DNA of 64,000 nucleotides from Malurus cyaneus samueli (Eukaryota; Chordata; Aves; Passeriformes; Maluridae), in assembly GCA_009741485.1 (NCBI GenBank), contig CM019217.1:34923157-34987156 (forward strand), written 5' to 3'. The notes below the pieces were generated by a model. That model had not been told where the DNA came from and ran no database searches. It saw only the letters and a program-made list of their open reading frames with translations. Of this stretch, positions 51,441-62,243 are shown in pieces (positions within the stretch are counted from its first letter, which is position 1; each line of letters begins with the position of its first letter). The translations under genes were made by a program, and so were the position numbers.

Positions 51441-53271
51441 ATTCACTGAGAGGTCACTGGACTTTTTCAAGTAATATTCTTGGGGCTAATGGTATATTGA
51501 ATGCTTGGAAATATCAATGAAACCTGCTGTATGGAAGTTAAACATTATTACTACCCTTGTACCTTTGTTGTTGGTATTATACTTATATGACTGTGAATTT
51601 CTCCATTAAAAGCAAGGTTAATCCACTAATAAAAGACAGCTTTAGTACAGAGTTCAAATCATACATGCAGAAAAAACTTTATTAGTTAATGTGTCTCAAA
51701 TGGAATTGATCAAAATGTTGGACTATCACAAATTTAAGCCTTGATTTTGTAGTTTTCAATGTGTATTTAATAAATTGGATAGAGGCAAAATTAAGGTATG
51801 CACTTAATTCACATATGATGCTAAGCAAATTGGAGATCAATGTTCTATTCAAATATTTCTTAATGAGTTTATGGAATTGCTATCAAGAAGAAAATTATAT
51901 TCAATAAAAAATGCATCCCAATTGCATCCTCCAATCAAAGGAAAAAGAAAAAAGTAATTGATTCTAAATCTTTATATGCATGAAGGTTAATATATGATTT
52001 TACTTTCCACATGAGGTTGTGGCAAAAGTATGGTGCAAAACTTCAGCCATAATAAATAAGTGATGTAAGAAAAATCCAGAAGAGAAAAAGAAAAAAGAAA
52101 AACCCAGTATATCTGATCAGAGTGGTGCATCACAAAATACATCTTAAAAAGCAATTACTCTCTTTGAAGCACTGTAAGCAAACATTCATCTATGAAACTG
52201 TATATGTAATATAACATAACTTCACTCAGATTTATCCATAAGAAAATTTTTAGATTTTACTTTAAAGAATTGGTTTCTAAACCCCCAAGAGATTTCATTA
52301 ATGGGTAAAAGAAGTTATCTCCCCGTTGCAATATCCATTCCTTGTCACTCATACTGTTGATGGAATGTTTGAAATGCAAATCAAGCTTTTCCACACACTT
52401 TTAAAGAAATTAATAAAGTGCTGAACTTCTTTTACTCTGATCAATATTTGCCATTATTGACTAATATTTTATTGAGACAAATGTTGGTCTAAAACTGACA
52501 CAGCACCGAAGTAATCTCATGAACTATTCACTGTAAAGTGTAATTGAGTATTAACCCGATTGTCTCCCAGATTCTCAGATTCAAAAAGTGTATTCTTTTG
52601 ATGGTTAATTTTAATTTTAATTCAAACATTTTTTTCATTGCATATTGATTCCTTGTGTATACTTGCACATAACATTCTTTCATGTGTGAGTGACCTCCAA
52701 ATATTACATAAATTAAGCCACATATAATTCAAATATTGTAATTTGAATGTATTTTGAACTGGTTTTTTTCTTATTGCCTCAAAAGTTTATCATTATGTAT
52801 TATTCATATTGCTAAAGCAAATTGATGAGTTCTCCATGCTTTTCCACAAAATGTCATAGAGAAGTGTGTGTGCACATGTGTGTACTTTAAATAATAAATA
52901 TAATCATAAACAGGGCCAGTCCAGTGTTATCTATTATATTGGAAATGGGAATATTCCAATAGTGAATTGGAAATTTGTGAAAATTAACATTTTCCCTCTT
53001 ACTTTTTGAATTTACCTATGTCTGCCCCAGTGATAAAAGTACATTAAAAAACCCAGAAGCATGCTAAAAGTGTGCATATTTTGCTGTATAATTGGCAAGC
53101 ACAATATCGTGTTACCTTACACTGCATGAATTTTGCACTTGTAAATTAGGTAGATGCTATTTGTCACTGCAGATAGTGCTGGGTTACCCAAAGATCAGGG
53201 CAAAAGGCAGGGCAAAACCACACTGTCTCTAACAGGTTCTTTTGATTGTCGTGAAGTCAGGCAGTCATTAC
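51441..53271. other. AT-rich sequence, no supported gene
   Basis: No recognised repeats or exons. If the minus-strand exons to the right are real, this would be the next intron of that gene. Confidence 0.45.
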
Positions 53272-53448
53272 TTGTCTGAAACCTGTTATCCGAAGTTCAT
53301 TCACACACACGCAGCCATTCTCCCGAATGTTAGGAAAACGTGCTGTCACAACCATCTCTAGCTCTTCTATTGATTCACATTCTTTCTCTAAGAATTCACC
53401 TTTGTGATTTTTTTTCTTTTTTTCCCACATTTTAGACAAATAACAGGC
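53272..53448 (-). CDS. Candidate internal exon of an unrecognised minus-strand gene
   Basis: The segment is 177 nt and open for exactly 59 codons in phase 0 at both ends. On the minus strand it is preceded by a good acceptor (TACCTCTCTACCTTTAG) and followed by a moderate donor (ACAA|GTAATG). The translation starts ACYLSKMWEKKKKNHKGEF, continues ECESIEELEMVV and ends FPNIRENGCVCVNELRITG-FRQ. It is rich in charged residues and protein-like. The preceding candidate exon ends in the same phase after a 296-bp intron. I do not recognise the family. If the donor is not used, translation would stop at 53257 after VMTA, making this a terminal exon. Confidence 0.42.
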
Positions 53449-53744
53449 CTAAAGGTAGAGAGGTAGTTCTCACAGCATGTACTGAAATGTGTGCATCCTT
53501 GCAGCAACGTGTAAAACAAAAGGATTTTCAAGCCACAGAGTTCTGTAGAGAATTGTTTCTTCTTTAGGTGATGAATACTCCTGGCCATCATTATAATACT
53601 AACAAGAATTGCATATATGCACCAATGAGTCTCAAATTAACTGAATGAGGCAAGGAAATAAAACTTGAAAAATCTATACTGCTTTTTGTTTCTCATGAAT
53701 TTAAAAATAATTAGTAGTCATTACAGTTAGAATTCTAGACTTAC

Positions 53745-53977
53745 CAGGCTTGCTAGAGGTGTATGAGACCGGAAAAAGAGCTTTATAAGCAGGTCCGTTC
53801 CTTCAATTAAAACCTCAAGAAAATCAAATGACAAGAAACTCAAAGTTTTATCCAAAAAATCCAAGCAGTTAAGTTTCAAAATGTCAGCATGTTGGCTATG
53901 CCATCTGCATACCAGTGCAAGAGGAGTTTGAAAACAGAAGTCAGCATTAAAGGAAAGAAAAACAGCATCCTGGTTCA
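53745..53977 (-). CDS. Candidate internal exon of an unrecognised minus-strand gene
   Basis: This 233-nt segment is read on the minus strand. Its acceptor is CCCTCTTTGTGTACTTGCCAG and its donor is CTG|GTAAGT, close to consensus. After two leading bases it holds 77 open codons, beginning NQDAVFLSFNADFCF, including ADILKLNCLDFLDKTLSFL and FLEVLIEGTDLLIKLFF, and ending RSHTPLASL. The leucine-rich, helix-prone composition resembles a helical-repeat protein, but no family is assigned. The open frame extends further upstream to 54179 (150 codons in all). An alternative acceptor therefore exists near 54115 (TCTTTCTTTCCATTCAAAAG). It joins in phase 0 to the exon at 53272-53448. Confidence 0.42.
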
Positions 53978-56599
53978 CTGGCAAGTACACAAAGAGGGTA
54001 CCTACCCATGAGAGTAGTATTTTAACACTTAAGTACACTTCTTTTCTGACATGTAAGAATAAACTTAAATTCTTGATATACCTCTTTAGGGAAGATTTAG
54101 GGAAGACTTTCTTTTGAATGGAAAGAAAGACATTAAATGATACTAACGTATTAGAAATGTATATGATGCAATAATGCAAATAACCCAGGGTGGCAAATTA
54201 TGTAGTCTATTCTTATCAGACTGAAGGTAATACAGATTTTTATAATGCTTTTGATGAAAACACATCCTTCATTCTTTGCTAGGTTCTTCAAATAGAAACA
54301 CCTGAAAAATTATGAAGACATTTGTTGAAATGATGAGAGCTGCAGGGTGAAAATAATTTCTACAGTGAAAGAATTAGTACAAACTAAACTCATAATTACC
54401 TTCACACAACAGTATGAATTGAGTACCGTGTTCTGGCAGTAATGACAGATTTGTTGTTACTTTAGTGAGCACTTCATCTGAAGAATTTATCTTTCTAAGT
54501 CACCAGGCTGTTGCTCAGCCTTTCAGTTCCTTCCAAACTGATATTATTTAGCAAATAACTGGACTAACATGCATGTCCAGGCATAATGACTGAAGTAATT
54601 TTTAAAATTAACAAGGTGAAGAGAGGAAAATTTCATTTAAAAAAAATTATCACTTATTATTATTCTTATGTAGGTAGGCACTAAACATTGGACACAATAT
54701 CAACTATGCACCAAAATTTATTCCAAGTACTCTAGCAGCTGAGCCAAAGATTTTGAGTTTGAGCCAACTTTATACAAAAAACAAACAAACAAACAAAAAA
54801 TTAGCAGTAATCTTTGGACTTGAATGCTTTATTGACAATTTTTTCCCTCCATCTTGTACGGCCCATTTATCATTATAAGCTGTGAACAAGCTGGTTGAAA
54901 GGAACAGAAATGCCTTTCTACTCATACACTGGACTGAGAACAACAGTTTCTGAGGAAGGAATACTTGACTATTATGGCACCTTAATTTTGGAAATTCTTG
55001 TATAAAATTTAAGCCTGAAGAGTTAAGCATTGCCCATCAAAAAGAGTATATGAACAGGTAATTCTCCTGGAATTAGAAAAATTTTATCAAGAAATTGTTT
55101 TATAGAGATTTTTGGTACATAATCAGAAGTCTAAAATCCAATGCCTAGAACAGGGAGACAAAATGCTCCTTTTCTACAACATTTTCTCAGCTCCAAGCTT
55201 TACACTGAGCAGTCCCAGATATGCCTGCATATAATCATCATGCAAATACCATGCAAGGTTTTCTTAGTTTTGAAATTTAAAAGATATGTTTGACCTTATT
55301 TGTGAGCCTATAAAAAGTTTTTATGATGAAATAATAACCTGATTAGACAGTAGTAATGACATAAGTACAAAGCTTTCTCCAAAGTTTCTTTACATAGTAG
55401 CAAAAAGTGAGGTTAATTGAATGATTATGCCAGTAATTAATTATTTAGAAATATCTGCAAGGAAACAAAAATTTTGTGCTTTTGAGATTCAAATCCTTAA
55501 ATAACACAGAATATGGCATGGAAATACTCTAATCTCTTGTGGAGTCAACAATGAAGGTATAGTTAATAACAAGAGACACAAGTAGAGATTGTGTAATAAA
55601 TACCATTATCAATTTAGAGAAAAGATGCAAATTTCTTTCAATTGCTTCATGTAGTTTATACTGTTTCCTATTTAAAATAAAATTGAATGATGTATTTCCT
55701 ACCTACAGCATAAATTACATTTATTGTTCATAAAGCAGACGTTAATACTCTGCGAATCAAAAAATACCAGTGTCTGCTGTGTTGTTCAATTCCTCAGTCA
55801 ATAACAGAATATCAACTAATCTGTCAATAGATTTAGAACTTCTAAACAGTGCTGAAAATTAAATTAGTTATCACTGACTACACACAACACACTGGTTGTA
55901 TCTAGTTTTAATAAATGATTAAGCTATTTAGTATAATCACATGGCTCATTTGAATTATGCAGCTACCATATATTCTAGAAAGTAGCTGGATATGTGTTTC
56001 TTCAGATTAAATAGTCACATTAGATAAATATATATGCCAGATACAGTAATAAGCCTCCAAAACATGAATGTTTAAGTTGTTAAGTAGCAATGTGCTTTCT
56101 GAGCAGCAATGTACTAATCTTTGGTATGAGATCTGAATTTGGAGTCTGCAGACAGTGATAGAAAATGCATTGCACTGGAATGATTGAAGAAATTCACATT
56201 GTTCAGGTTCTGAGTAATATTAAGAAAAAAGTATTGCTAATGTTTTCCTTTTAAGAGTGAATAGTTGTCAAACCATCTGTATCCCTCACAGCAAGATAAT
56301 TGTAAGCAGCAGAAATCCAGCTGACTTACACTAAACTATTCTGTATTCTGTGTTAACAAATACTGAAGTTTTACTGCATCTCCTGGGTGGGAGATCATTA
56401 CATTTAAGTGGTATCTTCCATTGCTTAATCTCCTTTACTCAGGAATACTTAATGAATCAACTGTTCAGATTTAGGCTCTATTATTCAAGTTTGAAGCATA
56501 GACAGATGTGATGACTCTGATGTGTTCGTTCATTCATATTTGTTGTCTAAGTCAGTGGAAGATCAGTTTTCCATTTGGGTCTCTTTACTCAATTGAATA
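53978..56599. other. AT-rich sequence, putative intron
   Basis: No recognised element apart from an (AAAC)n tract at 54774-54800. Minus-strand acceptor-like sites near 54890-54950 are followed by an open frame but have no good donor. Confidence 0.4.
54774..54800. repeat. (AAAC)n microsatellite
   Basis: Short run of ACAA units flanked by A runs. Confidence 0.85.
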
Positions 56600-56732
56600 C
56601 ATCATTTTCACAGCTGGTCTGGCTGAGGAACAAGGAGGTTAAACATCTTGTCAAAGCTTGCAGCAACTATGGCTCAGTTAGGATTAAAATTTGCACTGTG
56701 TAACTGGCTCCTCTGGGCTTTACACTAAATGT
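56600..56732 (+). mobile_element. MIR-like ancient SINE fragment
   Basis: Blocks in order: ATCATTTTCACAG, GGCTGAGGAACAAGGAGGTTA, ATCTTGTCAAAGCTTGCAGC, GGCTCAGTTAGGATTA and CTGGCTCCTCTGGGCTTTACAC. This follows the 3' half of MIR ('cattttacagatgaggaaactgaggca', 'gaggttaagtgacttgcccaaggtcacacagc', 'gggattagaaccc', 'ctgactccagtccagggctctt'). It is about 130 bp and diverged but well ordered. Confidence 0.58.
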
Positions 56733-58644
56733 TAGATAACCGGCAAACAGATATTTTGAGATGCCTGAATCCGTTTACGGGTTGCAGCAGGAGACTTTGG
56801 TACAAATTTGCTATTGTGTGTTACTTTGTGTCTTGTCTAACTCCATTTCTACTGAGCTGTAATTTGTCTGTACATCTGTAGTTCATTGTGACCAAGAATG
56901 TCAGAACTTAAATTTGTTTTCCAGACAAAAGAAAAATTAAATACTTACCCTAGAAAAATGAATATTTAAGAAAATATATCAAAATGCTACGTAAACTATT
57001 TTTAACAGAATCATCAGAACAACTTATTTTATCAGAATATTAATGATCACTAGATGTTTGAGAAGCTTCTCAAATATTCAAAGTACAAACACTCATACTA
57101 TTGCTCAATCAATATTTATAGTTTGAAAACCTATGATTGTTACAAATCTGTAAATAATAAATATTCATTTATATAGACACTACATAAGACAGGATAATAT
57201 AATGATGCAAAGTATTTCTACCATCAACTAAATAGTTCATGAGTAATAGGAAGAGTTGAGGTGTTAAAGACATATCTCTCTACCTACAAAGAAACAGATT
57301 TGCCTGGATCATTTTGTCCTGTTGTTTATTTCATACAATGAAGGTTTCTTAAAACTATATGATTCCTATACACTTCTATGTCATGAAAGTTCTAAAGCTG
57401 AAACTCTTAAAACATTAGTGTGAAAACCTTTTATTGAGATGACCTTTTATTCTTCAAGAAGGCTTGTATTCTGTCATTCCACTAAGTTTGTAATTCCATT
57501 ACGTACTGTGTGCAAAGCTATTTGTTCTGTCCTAACACAAATTTTGGAGAAAAAATACTTCAAGCATACCTTTCATCAGTAGCAGGAATGCCCATTATCT
57601 CCTTTAAGTGACATACCAAGTCACATGATTCACTTAACTATTCTGGAGCAGCATTATTTTTCTCGGATAAACTTTTTACAACACACTGAGATCTATTTGC
57701 CACTCAGGGCAACATCCTTTTTTTGTAAATATTGTTAATTTTTGAAACTGTAGCAAGTCACTCCTGAACTCCCTTTTGACCAGCCTGCTGAGACTGTTTA
57801 TCTCTCCTCCTCTTTTACAAATGTATCACACAACAGTCCTTACTTCTATAGCCACATACAATTTTCCTCGGATTTCACTCAGTATGTGGTGTGAAGCTGC
57901 TCCTTGTGCATTCCAGCCTAGTCAATACATCTTTCTCTGTACTGCAATAATATGTGTAGTGAACAGCAGAAATTGCTTCCCTGCTCTCAATATATCTTTT
58001 ACTTGACTCTGAAGCATCCAGGAAACCTGTTAGGTCTTTGGTTGGAGTTGTTCAGAGGCCTATTTCTTAGCTTTAAAGATTCAACCTTTGATAAAACAAA
58101 ATTATGCAAATGATTGAATAATCACACACATAAAAACTGTTCAAAGAAGTTTCCTACAAGAGCAAATAGTAGGAAAAAAATTGTGCAGGCTCTCTAAAAC
58201 AGTTTATACCTTGAACTAATTAAGCCTAATGTGTCTTTCATGCACAATAACACAATAACAAGACCATTAAAAATAAAATAATGAGATGTTTATTAATTTT
58301 TCCCTCGTGCTACCTGTGTGAAGTGGAAGTTCTAGCCCCTTTGTTCTGTGATGTCTGAGTAGCTAATAAACCTATACACATAAGTGAAAAATGAAAAATC
58401 TGTCATCATCTGCAAAATATTTATTTTTCCCAAAAGATTTTCAGTATTGTCATTGGAAAAATGGAGTCTTTCCTACATATTTGAGATAAATTCAGATCCT
58501 TGCTTTAATCACATGAGGGAGGTTTGGTTGGTTGGTTAGTTTGGTTTTCTACTTACTTTATCACTTACAATGTTTAATTCTCTCTATTCTTGGGAACAGT
58601 CAGTCTGAAGTAGAAGCTAAAATTTATATAGCTCTTTTTATTAC
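56733..58644. other. AT-rich sequence, no supported gene
   Basis: No repeat or exon recognised. A 76-codon plus-strand open frame at 57776-58006 shows no motif. Confidence 0.45.
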
Positions 58645-58777
58645 TAATTGCACTTGATAAAATGGTACATAAGAGAAAAAAAGGAGCATGTTTTTTAGTG
58701 AACGGCATGGAAAGAGCCATCTTATAAGTTATTTCCTCTGTTGGAATTCCACACAGAGTAGAGGGATCTATAAATGC
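58645..58777 (-). CDS. Candidate internal exon, possibly of the same minus-strand gene
   Basis: On the minus strand a good acceptor (GCTCTTACTGGCATTTCACCAG) precedes an open segment in phase 0. It reads AFIDPSTLCGIPTEEITYK, MALSMPFTKKHAPFFLL and CTILSS. Three GT donors (exon ends 58669, 58654 or 58645) are of modest quality, but all lie in the same frame and leave one base over. That matches the phase required by the candidate exon at 53745-53977. Composition is protein-like and the family is unknown. The chosen end is the outermost donor. Confidence 0.33.
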
Positions 58778-60261
58778 CTGGTGAAATGCCAGTAAGAGCA
58801 ATCATTTGCTGCACTAATATTGCAGTATTAATCACTTTGCTAGCTTGAAGTATTTCGGAGTGTAAAGTTAGCAAGCATTCTGCATCTGACATACAAACAA
58901 ATTAAAATTTCAGAAAAAAAAAATCAGTACTTCTGAAAACAAATTTGGAATTGCTTTAGGAATCTCATGAAATTTATTTAACATAATAGCCAAAAGGGCT
59001 GCTGGAAGTAGTTGAATTCTCTACAATTTTGTATAGGATCATATCATTATCTATCAGAACTCCACTGTGCAATCGTTTTGTTTGAATTTAGTCACATTAA
59101 AAAATGTGGGTTTCAATACAGAGATCGTACAAGTCATCTCCATTCATCCTTTGCCTGATTTATGTTTTGAAAGGATAAAAACTGAATATTTACATAAGAA
59201 TGAATGTCTCCCTGCTCATCCCAGGAACAGCAATATGCTTACTGATGTTCAGGTATTTCTGTTCTTAATTTCCAATGCTTCAATAAATTCCTTATTCTAT
59301 AGGGAAAAGAAACAAGGCATTCACCAACTTAAAGCCCAAAATAGTTGAAGGAAATATCCTTGCTTTTTTGTTCTTTACTTTCAGTTTATCTTTTCATGAT
59401 CACTTTCTGAAAACACTCAGTTGATCAGAGTTCACTGAGTATATATTTGGCTTGATTGCTTGAGTATTTGCTGAAAGTAAATTTTAAAGTGAACATCTGA
59501 TTATCAAATTTGTAGTTTTCCTTCACGCTGGGTTGGTTAGCTAGCATGAATCATATGATATCTGGATTTTGATTGCCTGGCATACATTGCTAACACCTAT
59601 TATGATAAAACGCAGTTGGAAATTCAAACTGAAATGCTTAAGTTAGTCAAATACATGTGCTACTGCACCAAAGTTAGAGCACAAACTGATTGTAATATTC
59701 ATAATTCACAATTAAAATGACACACTAAGAATTATTTGCTAAAGGACTTACTGAATCACTCTGAATAATGAATAAATTTGAGAAATTAATCACTCTCAGA
59801 GAAAGGTGAAATTCATCAAATTATTTTCTCTGAATTGCTTTTGATTTTCAATATTAAAACATCATTATAATGATATCGTTAAATCAAATAAAAGGCATTG
59901 GCTATATGCTATGAAGATAATACTCAGAATACTCATAAGGGCAAGAGCAGAAGACAGAGACTGACAGCAGAACTACAGAATCTACTATTTCTTGCCCTGA
60001 GCTGCAATTCAGAAGTTTTAATAATTATGCCCTGTACATACTTTTAAGTGGGGGATGGATGACATTTTCTGATCCTGTATACTTCCCAAAAACTTTTATC
60101 TGATATGTAATTGTTTAGAAAAGCATGCATTATGCACTTTTATTTGCTACCCTATAATGAGCGTGTAAAGATTCCTTTCCCAGCATTGTCTCTTGCAGAG
60201 TACACACCAAAAGCATGGTAATACTGTTATTAACTACTTGTTATCCCTTATAATACACTAT
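58778..60261. other. AT-rich sequence, no supported gene
   Basis: No recognised element. A plus-strand open frame at 59067-59348 has no motif or splice support. Confidence 0.45.
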
Positions 60262-60590
60262 CTAGGAGCCTCCCAATACCTAAAGGAAGGCCTCAAGAGA
60301 GCTGGAGAGTGACTGTTTAAAAGGACATCTGTTGACAGGACAAAGGGGAATGACATTAAGCAGAAAGAGAGTAGATATAGATTAGATACTAGGAAGAATT
60401 CTTTTACTGTGTTGAGGCACAGGAACAGGTTGCCCAGAGAAGCTGATGATGGCCCATCCATGGAAGTCTCCAAGGCCACGTTGGATGGGGCTTAGTCCAA
60501 TTTGGTCTAGGGGAAAATGCCCCTATCCTTGGCAGGGACATTGTAACTAGATGATTGTCAATGTCCATTACAACCCAAACCATTCAAATA
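60262..60590 (+). mobile_element. CR1 LINE, 5'-truncated 3' end
   Basis: Shows the CR1 3' coding stretch with AGAGAGTAGATATAGATTAG, ATACTAGGAAGAATTCTTTTAC, GGAACAGGTTGCCCAGAG, GGCCCATCCATGGAAGTC and TTGGATGGGGCTTAG. These are followed by the UTR TTGGCAGGGACATTGTAACTAG and ACAACCCAAACCATTC. The octamer tail is truncated after a single CATTC. The 'GTTGCCCAG...CATCCATGGAAG' type differs from the 24 kb copy, so it belongs to a different CR1 subfamily. The frame is broken. Confidence 0.9.
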
Positions 60591-61428
60591 TGTTTGAAAA
60601 GCACCTAGTGGAAGACAGGAGATCAGTTATCATTGTATCATCCTTAATTAACTCTACCCTCTCTTAATTAACAGGCCCTAAATTAGACTCATTCACTCCC
60701 CTGCCTAATACTTGTTCAGAAATCATTATTGAAGTAAAAAAACTATAAATCTGCCATTGTTATCTTCAACAGAAATAGCTACAATTTTATGATGGAACAT
60801 CTGAACTACTTGCAATTTGGCTAGAATCCATAGAGACCTGTGGTTCTGTCAAGTTATGGATAGAGCCAGAAGGGGGAAAAAAATAATCAGAATGCCAATC
60901 AACTGACTTTTAGCTGACAACATGATGGTTAACCAAAAACACAATGCTTTAGAGCAACCCACGTCCATTCAACTCAGCTTACACAGATGATAACTTCATC
61001 ATCAATAAAAATTATGTACAGCATCCTGTAGAGTTATTCAATCAACAACTCCAGAATATCATTTTTGTTATATGTTTGAAAGTATGAGAGTATGAAAGAT
61101 ATGAGGATCCTTTTCTAGGATATTCAGTTTTATGGAGCAGCAGCAACACATTTGCAAGTATTTAGTATGAAAATAGTATTTCTTCAAACACGTCAGGGAG
61201 CACATTCAGCACAACACACTGAGATTTAGCAGTCTGATTCTCATTAATGTTAGTATGAGTTGTATGGCTGCATCCCAGTGAACTCAGTTAAATTGTTGCA
61301 CCTTCCAGTTCACATCCACACACCACACGCCTGTGCAGTACATTCTGACTATTGGACTGGTTTGTCACAGATGATACAATGCCAGGAGCTTGCATGGCAA
61401 TGAGTGATTGAATTGTGGTAGAGATCAC

Positions 61429-61429
<1 letters not shown>
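60591..61429. other. AT-rich sequence, no supported gene
   Basis: Nothing recognised apart from the homopolymer that follows. Confidence 0.45.

Positions 61430-61470
<41 letters not shown>
61430..61470. repeat. A41 homopolymer
   Basis: The longest homopolymer in the window, pure A for 41 bases. It could be a tail of a retroposed transcript or simple slippage. The exact length may be an assembly estimate. Confidence 0.92.
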
Positions 61471-61472
<2 letters not shown>

Positions 61473-61590
61473 AAATGTTTGAGAAACATGAGCCAAGGAT
61501 AATGCAATGTTAGAAAGACTTCCCCAACAAGTGTTTTACTTTTTTAATAAAAAGTCATTATTTGAGACAGTGAATATAAATGGGACCTTA

Positions 61591-61705
61591 GCCAAAGTGT
61601 AGAGCAGTGGGCTCAGACTGGGATAACCTGCCCTAATGCTGTGACACTGAATAAATTGTTTCACTTTCTCTGTTCTGGTTTCAGTAGCAGTGAAACAGAA
61701 ATAGT
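61591..61705 (+). mobile_element. MIR-like ancient SINE fragment
   Basis: AAAGTGTAGAGCAGTGGGCTC then AGACTGGGATAACCTG matches the start of the MIR core ('tagtggatagagcactgggctcagactcgggagacctg'). TTGTTTCACTTTCTCTGTTC and GTTTCAGTAGCAGTGAAAC follow as the 'aagtcacttcacctctctgtgcctcagtttcc' and 'catctgtgaaatg' blocks. Diverged, with a deletion in the middle. Confidence 0.6.
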
Positions 61706-61739
61706 TGAACTCTTCATCGCATTGCTTATCAGAAAACAC

Positions 61740-62211
61740 TATAAAATAAGTTATTATTTCTCCCTAGCTAAACTGAATGTTTGTGTTCACTGATGTGATA
61801 GCCTAAGCTTAAGAAAATCTGATATATCTAATGTCAAATATACAGAATCATTGCTCACATTCATACAGTGGACACAATTAGACACAATTAGGTTTGAAAA
61901 GATAGTTAAAACAGTGGGAGCCAGGTATATTTCTGATTAGTGAAGTGAACAGAACATTGCCCAGAATTTTTTTGAGTGATGCTATAAATCTGCTACAGAA
62001 AAATTTCTTTGATTGAAAAGAACTTTGACCTATCAGCTTTCATTATTCCACCTTTGTTAACCTACTTCAACTTCTAACCTGATTTGCACAGATTTTTAAC
62101 TGCTTCTGAAACTACATGGATAGCCATAGTCATAGCTTACATGGCAAATTTTCAACAATGAGGCAACTAATACCCAATTCATTCATAGCAAGTCATATGA
62201 TTGCCAAATGC

Positions 62212-62243
<32 letters not shown>

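Noticed and set aside
54770..55030. 86-codon minus-strand frame with good acceptor-like sites
   Set aside because: No plausible donor follows and the frame runs into an (AAAC)n tract.
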